This document shows positions 1-12,800 of a stretch of 64,000 bases of DNA, one piece after another (position 1 is the first letter of the stretch; every line of letters starts with the position of its first letter). The notes under the pieces were generated by a model, which ran no database searches, had not been told where the DNA came from, and saw nothing but the letters and a program-made list of their open reading frames with translations. The stretch comes from Watersipora subatra (Eukaryota > Bryozoa > Gymnolaemata > Cheilostomatida > Watersiporidae): assembly GCF_963576615.1 (NCBI RefSeq), contig NC_088716.1, positions 1,736,001 through 1,800,000 of the forward strand. Reading direction: 5' to 3'. The translations under genes and the position numbers were made by a program.

Positions 1-889
1 TATGTTTAGCAATCCCTGGTAGGTATTGAATTGCTTTAAATAATAAGCATATATTAGAGTAATAAACTATAATCATCATTTCTTTAATATGAGCATTAAT
101 TACTATCTCAACTGGAATTCATGATCCTTGTTTAACCCTTCTCATGGCTGATGTTATTGATCTAGTCAATCACTACAACTGACTAGCACAAAAAAGAGGC
201 ATGGCCTAAACGCTCCTTATTGGCACCGGAAACGCTCGTGTAGTTATCACTCTGGGGGGAGATAACTCTATGGTCTGGATACCCTATTTCTGAGAAAAAT
301 TGAAGCGGGTCTCTATAACATACAATTAAATGAATTCATTAAATTTGCACTTGTTACACATGACACTAGAAGTAAGATATTAAGCCACCAACACCGAACA
401 AATGTGTGGCGATTTAGCTTTTACAATCGCATTAAAAACCAAGTTAAAATATATTTTCCGCCCACAGACAATCAGACTAGTAATACTCAATGATATGCAC
501 AAATACTCATATATATCATTTATATCACCTTTGGCCTTAGACAATCGGACTGATGATACATAAATACTCGTATATATAGTTTTTACTACTTTATAACCCT
601 CATTTTATGCCAACAACTATACTTTGATTCACTTTACTCAGAGCTCAGTTAATACTCGGTGATACAGGTTAATATACCCTACATGCCTTGAACTGGCGTT
701 TAGGATCAATTGGAAAGTAAGTAATGAGACACTACACGTTGGTTCAGCAAGGCCCAGTGCTGGCTTTATATTTTTTGAGCATTTATCATGAACTACCACA
801 CTGTCAAAAAGTTTGACAGTGATGCAGTTTTATTAATATGCCATGTGTAGCGTAATTATGGGTATCATGATTCTTGCCTAGTTGTTAAC
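1..889. other. Region upstream of the KDZ gene, no feature recognised
   Basis: AT-rich non-coding sequence with stops in all frames. I see no domain-bearing exon. An upstream or 5' untranslated exon of the following gene could lie here or before the window, because the first coding exon I can support begins at 890 with no clear promoter. Confidence 0.4.
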
Positions 890-3800
890 ATGCATTGTAT
901 GTTTCAAGAGAAGAGGCAGAGTAAGAGCAAAAAAAAAGCCCAGGAGAGTCTCCATAAATTGAAGAATGCAATTGACAACAGTAGAATAGCAGCAACCACT
1001 TTTACAGGTGAGAGCCGCAGCAAAGGAAATACTATTATTAAATCAATGTGCTGTTGTGTGCTTTCTATTCTTGTTTGTATTTTTTAATTACCAATATTGA
1101 TTTTCATATTATAGATACGTCAGCTTGTGATATGGAAGTTGGTGATGGCAGTGGAGGTGATGTCATAACAAACACAGGATGCATAGGTAATAAAGACCCA
1201 GCACACCTACCACGGGGATTATCAGAATCAAGTGAATCGATTGGTTGCAGGCTTAATTAACCATACCCTTATACCCATTTAGCAAAACTTATACAAGGTG
1301 GCTGTACCAATGAATCATTGCACTCACACGATGATAGGACTGGTCAAGGTCAATCAAATCAAGTGCTGCCTACTGCTCAAATAGAATATCTTGAAACCTA
1401 CATGTGGTCCCTAGAAAAGACTTGGTATGGACAGTTTTGGTCTATAGCCAATGAAGCTGGCTAGGTTTTGTGGCATTTGTGCATGGCTGGCTGTTTGTAT
1501 TGCCAAAAATCTTAGACCTAAGGTCATTTGACTGAACAAGCTTGAATCTACCGCTATAATGAGTCTGCTGCAATCTGATTGGTCCTTTTACATGTCTGAG
1601 AGGTTGTAAAATGATTATTTGTTTCCTCATACATCTTATAATTTATTAATATTCATGTTTAACTAACACACTGGTTGTACTATCTAATGTTTTATTGTAG
1701 ATGAAACTATTTTGACCAGACTAAAGTCATTGAGACACCGTAAGAAGACTTACATCCAGACCCAGAAAGGGAATTGGGATCTTCACCGAGAGGAGATTGG
1801 GAGATTGTTTGCAGATGGAATGAGAGTGCGAAAAATGAGAGTTGGTGAGCATCCCCGTGTTATTCCGTTATCTGAGATGATCAAGAATATGTCGAATATA
1901 TATATATCACAAATTCAGAAGATAATAAAAGGCGATTATGTTTTTCATTTTTCATATAATTTTACAGATGATCGTCAGTCTGCCATTCATCAGGTTTGCC
2001 CAGACTGCAATGGAACCGTGTTCTGTCCACCTGGTAGATATGAGATGGTTAGAATTATTTCTTTTGAAGGTATGTTTTCAACTGAATTGATTAGTTATAC
2101 TAGCAAAGGTTAGCTTTACGAGCACTAGGTTAGCTGTATTAGTATTATAGGCTACCCTAGGTTACCTGTACTAACATAGGCTACTCTAGGTTATATGTAC
2201 CAGTATAGGCTACCCTGTGTTACTTGTACTAACATACGCTACTCTAGGTTACCTGTACTAGCATGGGCTACACTAGGTCACCTATATTAGTATAGGCTAC
2301 CCTAGGTTACCTGTACTAGAATAGGCTACTCTAGGTTAGATGTACTAGTATAGGCTACCCTGGGTTACTTGTACTAACATAGGCTACTCTAGGTTATATG
2401 TACCAGTATAGGCTACCCTGTGTTACTTGTACTAACATAGGCTACTCTAGGTTACCTGTACTAACATGGGCTACACTAGGTCACCTATATTAGTATAGGC
2501 TACCCTAGGTTACCTGTACTAGAATAGGCTACTCTAGGTTAGATGTACTAGTATAGGCTACCCTGAGTTACTTGTACTAACATAGGCTACCCTAGTTAGC
2601 TGTACTAGAATAGGCTAATGTTTTTGGTGTTTGTAAAAACTGAACTAATCTTTCAGGGATGGTCAGCCAAAAAATAGACGTTATGGTCTGTGAAGCCTGT
2701 TCGTGGTCTTCTTGGCGGAGCCTCAACAGCTGGTCCAGTATGGACTTTGGCCTGTTGACGTTGAGGGAAGAGCCTACTTCAACTTCAGTTTTCTTCTGAG
2801 TGCTTCAATCCTGCAGCACTTCTCACCATCTCTAAGCCTTAAAAGTCTGTTGGATTCCGTCAGCTTTATCTCATCCTTGGATGGCGAGGTATTACATCTG
2901 ATCGTTATGTTCACAGTGGATGTTAGTGATATCATCATTATATAACGTGTAGAGTGTCGAGCTATATAGTCAGCCAACTTGCGCAATGCCGCATTTTTCA
3001 TCAAGCAAGGATCCAATTAGCAGAAAAACTAGACAAAGAGTCTTTTGTGACATTTCTTTGACTTTTCCATTAGATTTGAAAGGTGTTGTGTTGTTATTTA
3101 GAGTTTCATGCTCAAACAAGATGTCTTCAACTATTCAATGTCGGAATGGAGGATTCAAGAGACAGACTATTTATCTAAAGCTACCGGTGGTAGTTTGTTC
3201 AGTTGCCCTGCATGTTTGGACGAGCCCCATGCGATTCACATTGACGGGAATGCAAAACTATTTCACTATAGAGCTGCCGGCAGGTATGATATCTAATGAA
3301 AAAACCATATATCAGATTTTTGCATTCTCTGTGTTTACAGATAGTAACAATTTAATATGGGTTAATTTCATTTTGGGACAGTGGGTTCTGCCTATCATCC
3401 AATCTTCAAATTACTAAGCACTAGCTCCATTCAGCATATAAAATGTTTGGACGCACCCAACGCTTTTAATATGATGTTGTGTGTTTAAAGTTTTGATGTG
3501 CAACTATATTATTCGCATTCTATTACTAGATTTCTCAAGTGGGGCTATTGTGTAGTAATTCAAAGAGGAAGCCTTTGTTTATTCATTTTTAATTTGATTC
3601 TTGTCATTGATCTTAGAGTTTCATCAGGAATTGAGGAGCCAAGTGAGTTTTTTGTTTCCACTAGTGACGTTGAAGAGCAGGTCACGCGTATAGAGAACCG
3701 CAAACACAATTCGGTGAGTTTAAGGTCGTCAAAACTATCTAGCAACCTCATTAGTCTTAATCACAGCCAAGTTTTTAAACCCTGTTGATTAAAAACCATC

Positions 3801-6800
3801 CAATCACAATTCAGTTGTAATGCATTTCTGAAATCTCATACCTTATGAAGACCCAGAATAGGTACCCATAGGTATAGCAGAATCAAGTGAATTGTTTGGT
3901 TGCAGGCCTAATAAACCCCATACAGCAAGGTGGCTGTACCATTGAATAACCAATCAGTGCACTGAATTGATAGTGCTGCCATCCACCCAAGTTAAAAAAA
4001 TCTTAGTAAGTTTGATGGGCAAATTTAGAATATTTTAAAAACTATATGGAATATCTTGAAAAGATAACTGCTGGGAAGTCCTGGTCTATAGCCAATGAAC
4101 CTGGCCAATTGTGGTTGTCTTTATAAACCTCAATTACCTAGATCGTTATTACAGGTCTCCAATAGATGTGGTGATACGGTGTGGAAGGCTGCGTCTGCCA
4201 AAGGAAAAGCATTCTCCAAGAAGGATGTGACTGGTTGTTTGCTAGCCACATGCCGCCACTGTTTCCTGTTGAAGGGATTGGATATGACTAGGGGGGAGAT
4301 ATACGCGTATCCATACACTATGCAGGTATTGGTGGTTGTCCATAATACATCATCATCGGTCCAGTCAACCTTTTTTATTGTCACAGAAAAAATTCACAAA
4401 CCTCCCTAAAACCTACAACTTCTTTTCTGGCAACAGGAATGTCTGTCTACTTATTACAATGGTCTTTCTATTGCAGAAATCTTAAATAGTTTTTGCTACG
4501 ATGCTCCCTCCATAAAGCTAATGTATTATGTTTTTAGAGAGAATTTCAAGGTGCAAAATTCATTGCCCTTGATACAATGTGCAGATACTGGCCTTGGCTA
4601 GAGCGGCTGGAGAGGCTACCACAGCAGCAACGCCCGTTCCTTAGTATCATGCACGCCAAAGCTCACCGTTGGAGTTGTCAGGTATCTGTCTAATGAATAA
4701 AGCTCACCGTTGGAGTTGTCAGTAATCTGTCTAATGAATAAAGCTCACCGTTGGAGTTGTCAGTAATCTGTCTAATGAATATAGTAATCATTCATCTACT
4801 TTATTTTAAGTTTCATATTACCAAATTTTTTTTTTTTGCTTTTTTCAGATGAAATGGAGTGGAAGAGTCACTGTAGGAACAGGATTAAGTACTGGGGAGA
4901 CTACAGAACTTGTTAATAGCTACATGTCCCGATTGGGAAAAGTAACAAGACACATGACATCAGATGGTGAGTTTATTCAGTGAGCACTATTTTATATATT
5001 GTCAAGGGAGGTATTTTTTAGGCCTTAACTGTCGGGTAAGCTAATAACTTACCCGATAGTTAAAACCTATCGGGTAAGTTATTAGCTTTGCATTTGACAA
5101 TGTTAAATGTATTGTACCACTATGATATGTTTTATAACTTGGTTAATGACAATACACATTGGTGACTTTGGCGCCTATTGTGCCTAAGTGCCAACTTGTC
5201 AATGGTATGACTTCCCAATTTATTCTCTTGTTTCAAGGTAGATGGAGACGCTTGGAGCAAGGGGCAGCTTTTTGGAATCTCCGAAAGTTTGTCAATCTGC
5301 CCAAACAGATATTTACATCTCTTTCCAAAGTATGTAGAAACAGCAATCATAGGATGAAATCGTACTGTTACCCAGGTTCAATTTGTTTTAACTATTGACA
5401 AAAAGCCAAGCTTTCTCAATAAATAATTGGCTTTATTGCAGTTATACAACAAGTGAAGAATTATAGTGCCGAGTACGTCTCGTTTTAGGCCAAGAAACAA
5501 CTACCCATTCTAGAGGCACAAGTGGATGCACACTGCCACTCAATTGGATTAACTTTAGCTGAACTTGAGGCCAGAGCAATCCTTGTTGCCAAGCCGCCGC
5601 CAAGTGAGTTTTTTACTTATACTATTTCCGCATGCTTAGAGAGTAAATGATTGTTTTTCTGTGTCAATTAGCAGTGGATGATTTGTATTTCATGATAATG
5701 CTCATAATAATATGAGTATGAATAATATGAGGCCCTGATGCAAAGATGACGTTTCACGTTTCATGGTGAAAGATGCTCATTGTAGTTTATAGTAACAACT
5801 AGCTGTGCCTCCGGCGTTGCCCGGGTATTAAAAATCAGCTTATAAACAATGAGGAGTGATGAGAGTTGCCTGCCACTTAGCCTGTCTTGACAAACTGTTG
5901 TTTTTGCGTAGTTGTCCCCCGTCGAGCGGGCGAGCAACCCAACAGCTTATCACAAGACGTACTGCACCTGATGCATCAGCTGCACTTATAGGGAGTTGTT
6001 CTCTTCCGTCTATGCGGCTTGGTGGCAATGTTATGTCGGTCGCTCCATTGGTAATCATAACTGATTTCGCGCAAAAAATTATGTAGAAAGAAATAAGATT
6101 ATAACGCTTAACTAGCGACCAGTCTCTGCGATAAACTTTAGTAGAACTTGAGAACTTAGGCAACAACAGCGACTAAACATGTCATTATTTGTGCGCTCGG
6201 TCAGTTTAATTTCTATTTTTGTATCAGTCAGTTTTATTTGTTCTTATGGATTTTATTTTCAATTTGTTTTATTCTTAAATTCTACTAAAGTTTACAACAG
6301 AGTTGTAAACAACCAACAGTCTTTGGTTAAACGTTGTAATCTTATTTCTTTCTACATAATTTTTTGCGCGAAATCGGTTATGATTACCAATGGAGCGACC
6401 GACATAGCATTGCCACCAAGCCGCATAGACGGAAGAGTACAACTCCCTATAAGTGCAGCTGATGCATCAGGTGCAGTACGTCTTTTGACAAGCTGTTTTG
6501 TTGCTCGCCCGCTCGACGGGGGACAACCCTACAAAAAACAACATTTTGTCAAGACAGGCTACCTGCCACTTTGCTATTAGCCTGGCACACTGCCACTGGA
6601 AAATTCCATTAAGCTTGCTAATAAGCGTTAGGCTTCTAATGACATACGCCATGATGTTGCGTCAGCATTGTCCAGCTGTAGCTATTTTAATAATAGCAAT
6701 TTTAATAGTAGCTATAGCCGGAATACACACATACATACTTTGAGAAGTATACATATAGATGTATGATTAGAATGTTGTGATTGATATATTGTATTATCTT

Positions 6801-9800
6801 TCAGAACCAGATAACATACAAGCTGTCTTAGAAGACCTCAGAGTCAATATCCTGCGGCAAGAAGATGTTCTTAAGAAATCAGGTAGGTTTGTCAGGTGAT
6901 CTCTCTGAAAAAAAATCAAAGTTAAAATTTTTCTATGTATTGTGTTATTATATGTGTTATCGAAGTATTTGACTTACTTGACAGCACAATAACATCAATG
7001 ATTAATCACTGTTAGCTCTTCTCCAATCTAGACTAATATTACTATGGTTGATTAAGTGTAGGCAAGCCGCCTGGTTTGTTCAATGATTGATTAAAGTGTG
7101 AGTTCAATTTATGGGACTTGACCAAGATCTTTAGTGCAAGCCTAACACTAGCTAAGCTCCGATGTTGATTGTTAGCAAATAGCAACACTCTTTATTTCAT
7201 GAACCAAAACCTAACATACAGTAACAAAGTTCTAGAATATGAGAAAGATAACAAATAGTGAGAAAGAACTAAGTAATATAAATCTCTTACGCCAACATCA
7301 AGCTTGTGTCTGCCCTTAAAGCTCAGTCTTACACGTCTGTAAGTGTCACTGCCAAAGAGGCTGAGCTATTAAAAAACACTAGCTTTTATAGGCATTTAGG
7401 ATAGCCTGAGGACGGGTATATAATGTTCGTATCATATACTATGTTGTAGGAGTAAGTCCATTGGAAGGAACACTGTCTTTGGATACGTCACAGGGGGTGC
7501 GCTGAGATTGTGGCTGGATGCTAGGATTGCGTAATATTGTCTCCGTCAGCACCGTAACATGTCATGGAAAAGTACTGGCTTAGGGTGATGGTAAGTTCAG
7601 TTATTTTTGGTAGTGCTTGGTGATGGGTGGATAGATATAATTACTCCCAAATTCCTTGGTGGTTTCCATAGGCGGTGTTGACTCATCAGTTTCCAGATTG
7701 ATGTATTATAATTTTGACATTTCCAATTAGGGGATATTTTGATGTCTCTTAGGCGTCTTGATGCTCGAACGAAATATATGCATGTACGGTGGTCTGGCTA
7801 CATTCCTGCTGTTATCATGTTTTCGGAGTATTTCCATACAACATTTCTCCCGTTGTTAAAGAACGATATGTCCTCATGTCGTATTTCGTGGTAACGTTGC
7901 TGTTGGCATAACGGTAGTAAACTAAACAGAATATATAAAATGAAATGAAGTTATAAAGTTGTGGTTAGAATAAAGATATTTAAAACCCATGTACCTGAGT
8001 TAAAAAAAATTATATAATAATTCGTAAAACCAAAACCATGAATGGAATCCCAAAACATAAAGATGTTAAAAGTGGAAATAAAAGTTTTTTTTTTGATTTC
8101 TCAAAGCAATAAGGTTTAGGTTAGTAGTAGAAGTATATGGTTGTTAGTTTGCCATGTGGTCTAGGTGAGTGTCAATTGTCCTTTCGGTGTCGCGTATTAT
8201 TGTCCTGGTTTTGTATTGCGTCTCCCTTGGCAAAGTAAACGGGTCCTCCCGTATGTCGGTATGTATGGGTGGTTGTATGCGGCGGGTAGTCATTGGTCTT
8301 ATGGTCAGGAAAGAAACTAAATCTTGAAATAGAAACTTCACATAACATTATAGCAAAAACTGGCGTGTCTTTTTAGAATTCTAAAATCACAAAATAAATG
8401 TTATAACATGCATGACTCAGTTGTGTGTAAGACATTTTCACTTTCCACTGCTGGAGCTACCTATAGAAAGAAAAGTTGTCCAAGCATCTGCTTTCATCAC
8501 TAACCTGTCTTATCCAAAAAAATAGAAAGTCACAATAAAAGTTAACAGTTTTAAACAAGTTCGTTTTCTGGTATGTGCCGTGTCTATTTCATAATAAAGT
8601 CTATCCTAAAAATTCAAAAGTCAATTTTTGTTACATGAGTAAGACACGCCAATAATTGTTGTATTTTTTTTTTGTTAGTGGCTAAATTTAGCTCCCATCT
8701 CAAGGTTGAATGAATCGTGGTGTGTTTAATCAAATTAGGTAATCAATCAGCTACTATCAGAGATTGATAAAACAATACGGCACTTGTACCTGTCAAGGGA
8801 ATATAGATGTTAGCATGTGGTGAGCATTATGACAAGTTACTAGTGATAAATGGACAGTTACTAGTAGCGTCAGAGCATGAATAATTGTCATAGCAAGTGC
8901 TACTAGGCAAATACCAGTGTGGCAAGCGTAGAGGCAATAATTTAGCTCATACATACGTTACTGTCATGGTCTGTTGGTTCAGGCTTCGGGTTGATTATAG
9001 GCGCACTGCAAATGGATAATATTTGATCTTGTCTGGTAGTTGCTTGTGGAACTTGCGTAGCTGTTGAATTTGGAGGATGGGCGGAGCTTGTATATCGTCT
9101 TGAGCTGTTAGTTTGGCTGGCTAGTTTCAATGATATGATCTTCGGTATCGCTTGACTGCACGTGGTGTCTATTTGATGTTTGACTTTCGCATTATGTAAG
9201 CATTCTTAGACAGCGAGCTAACGATAAGCATGCCATCTTAAGCATGTCATTACTTTATCTGTTGTTTCTTATTCTGATCGCTGTTATTTCTGATGTGGTG
9301 AGTTAAATTCTTCCTAGTTATGCTGTCTAGAAATGATTAGTATGTGATGGTTAGTCGTGTTGATGAATGATGTACTCTTATTTTTGTGAACATTTTCTTA
9401 CTTCTTCCTTTAGCCTTGTCAAATGTCCGGTATATGTGTCGTGTTGTTTAAAAAAGTTTATCGTGAAATTTCGTCTAGTCTTGGTCTGTTTAATCGTAGT
9501 CCGAGTGGAGTTAATTCTTGAAAAAAAGAATCCGTTTTAGTCCAAAATTTTGTTCCATTTGTGTAGGTGAGAACTGTGGCTATTCGTAATATTCAAAATC
9601 TTCTACTCTGTAGTTCCTTGATGGCTCATCTCTTCTCAAAAATTCCGCTTCATTTTCTTCTATTTGTCTTGCCTGATCGTTTACTATCATGGTCAATCCT
9701 TGTACTTGTCTTGTCAATGGTGCGAGGGAGTCAGTGTCTACTTGGTTAACACTCATCGTTTTATTTCTTGTTACTGCTTTATCTATAGCTTCTAGGTTTC

Positions 9801-12800
9801 TTGCTTCTTTTAGAGCTTCTTGTAAAGTGATGTTTTCTTGTTTCAGGATCGATCTCTGATAACTCTCCTTCAGGCCTCCTATGAATGCGGATTTTATTAC
9901 CCGATCGCGATTCACTTCCGGTAAGTCTTTAAATACTGATCGGCCTGCAGCCATGATCTCGGAATAGAAATCGTTAATCGACTTCCTCCCTTGGCTGATG
10001 TTCCATAGGTTCTTCTCTCGGAGTGGTTGGTCGACTCGGAAAGCCGATATCAATTCCTTCTTTAAGGAGCTGTAGCTCCTCGCGCAATTAGGGTTCAGCT
10101 TTATAACATTTCTGTAGGTCTCCCATGCTGGTCCAACAAGTTTAGCAGGTAGGGCTTGTGCTAGTCGTCTGTTGTCGTAGTTGTATTGAGCCATCAGTAT
10201 TTCCCATCGATCAAGGTAGTCTTCGAAGTTATCTCCTTCCTTGAATGGCTCTATGTTATCGACGTTCGGCACTACGCTGATGATGGGTGGTCCCGTCTTG
10301 GGTGGGAAGAATAGATCTCCATTTGATGTTCTCGGTGCTACACCAGATCCTGTGTAGCTTCCGGAGTCGTCCACGGTTGGTTTTTCACCTTGTGGGCTTT
10401 TTTCCTGGGCTTCGACATCTTCCGGGCTGAGTTGTTCACCATGTGGACTCTGGTCCTGAAGGATGATCTGGCTTCTCAGTGCTCTCCTTACCGCAGGAGT
10501 TGTTTTCTTAGCTCTCTTCTTCACCATCTCGTAGTCGGGTTGTTGTGCCTTGGGTCAGTCTATCCAATTTATGGGAGTAGCTCAATGCCGGCTTTGGCTG
10601 CTCCTTTTGGATATTCTCTTGTCACTGCTGGTTTGGCTCCTGGGTGTGTGACTAGGCTGTGTAGGTTCTGGTCTGCTATAACAAACTTAGTTAACATGCA
10701 ACCTACGAGTAACGTGCTCTAAATTATATATAGGCACTGTTATATGTATATGGTTGATAGAATATTTATTATTATTTTTTATTTTTTTTTAAATTGCAAT
10801 TATGTTAAGACGAGTATTGAGTAAGTGACAAAGACTAGGTAGTCTATTATGTCTGTCAACGAGAAAGTTATTCTATATAGAGAGGGTTGTTTTCCAAATG
10901 GTTGAAGTTCAACCGCAAGTATGAGTCTGTAACGTTTATATATATCAGTAAACAGCGTAATAATATATACAGGATTAGTGCTATTAGCATATAAATGCAG
11001 TCAGTCGATGTTATAAGTTAGCAGTTGTCAGTTCAGTATCTTGTCTGAGATATGTCTAGAGTTATGTGTAGTCTGTGCACTATATTAGTATCTAATTGAA
11101 AGTTTATACTCGTTTAAGTTTCCTATATTAGTGTGCTTGTCTATGAGTCAAGCTGATGTAACTTGTTTTATAACCGGTGTATTATTATTATTAGGCCTTA
11201 TACGTATGTAAATGTTAGGTGTAATAACCTAGAGCTCCGTGTATCTACAGTCACTAATAGAATGAGTGTGAGCGTGTGACTGGATGAATCTGCAGAATTG
11301 CACGTACATAAGAAGTTGCCAATGTATAAATAGATCTATGCTTTCCCTGCAAACCGAAACAGTCAGAAAGGTAGATCAAGGTAGTGAGTGTCCTAAGAAA
11401 TTTGTGAATTTGTACGTGTATCAAGTTCTGATCTATGTTTGCCCTGGAGCGAAACAGTCAGAAAGCATATAGTATAGTGATAACAGTGCTCAGCTGTGAA
11501 CTATGTATGTATAACTTTCCTGCAAACCGAAACAGTCGAAAGTTATAGACACTATAGTAAGGCACGCGGCTATAAAATTGTAATTTCCCTGCAAACCGAA
11601 ACAGTCAGAAATTATGAAAGGCACGCGGCTATGTAATTGTAATTTCCCTGCAAACCGAAACAGTCAGAAATTATGGACACTATGGCAATGTAAAGTGAAG
11701 GCACGCGGCTATTAAATTGTTTATGTATAATTTCCCTGCAAACCGAAACAGTCAGAAATTATGAATTAGTTGTTTTCTCCTAGGCAAATGTAAATCTGAC
11801 CTCAGATTTTCTTAAAATAGATTAGGATCCTCAAGCCTATAAGTAGTATGCAAGTGGGTGATCAATCCCAATATAGGCTGCAATTACGCGTTATGAAAGT
11901 ATGAATTACGAAAGGTCTAGGCGTCAGGGGATTATTTGCCTAGCTATGTGGTTATGCTTTAGCTAAATGGTGCGCCTAGATAAGTCACTAGATCTCAGCT
12001 AACATAGACTTTTTAATGAGTCCCACAATAGATATGTGAATATCTACCTGCCCAGTAGAATATAGCGATCAAATTAGGTATTGTAAATAGCTTAAGCAAC
12101 CAGATATGAATGTAGATGAAGATGTCAGTTCTATGGTAAGCGCTATGAATAATATTACGAAAGATTTAAGCGTTCAGGGATTACCCACTTAGCTATGTGA
12201 AAGGTTGATGACCGATACCCGGCATCTCCACCAAAAATATTATATGTGTTATCGAAGTATTTGACTTACTTGACAGCACAATAACATCAATGATTAATCA
12301 CTGTTAGCTCTTCTCCAATCTAGACTAATATTACTATGGTTGATTAAGTGTAGGCAAGCCGCCTGGTTTGTTCAATGATTGATTAAAGTGTGAGTTCAAT
12401 TTATGGGACTTGACCAAGATCTTTAGTGCAAGCCTAACACTAGCTAAGCTCCGATGTTGATTGTTAGCAAATAGCAACACTCTTTATTTCATGAACCAAA
12501 ACCTAACATACAGTAACAAAGTTCTAGAATATGAGAAAGATAACTAATAGTGAGAAAGAACTAAGTAATATAAATCTCTTACGCCAACATCAAGCTTGTG
12601 TCTGCCCTTAAAGCTCAGTCTTACACGTCTGTAAGTGTCACTGCCAAAGAGGCTGAGCTATTAAAAAACACTAGCTTTTATAGGCATTTAGGATAGCCTG
12701 AGGACGGGTATATAATGTTCGTATCATATACTATGTTGTAGGAGTAAGTCCATTGGAAGGAACACTGTCTTTGGATACGTCACAGGGGGTGCGCTGAGAT

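Noticed and set aside
2986..3417. Plus-strand frame of 143 codons overlapping KDZ exon 6
   Set aside because: Wrong frame for the CPAC and DGN motifs. Exon 5 joins exon 6 in phase 0 without it.
12214..12233. Possible 3' fragment of a tRNA-Ala gene
   Set aside because: Only the 3' end is present and it sits five bases inside an LTR, where a primer binding site is expected.
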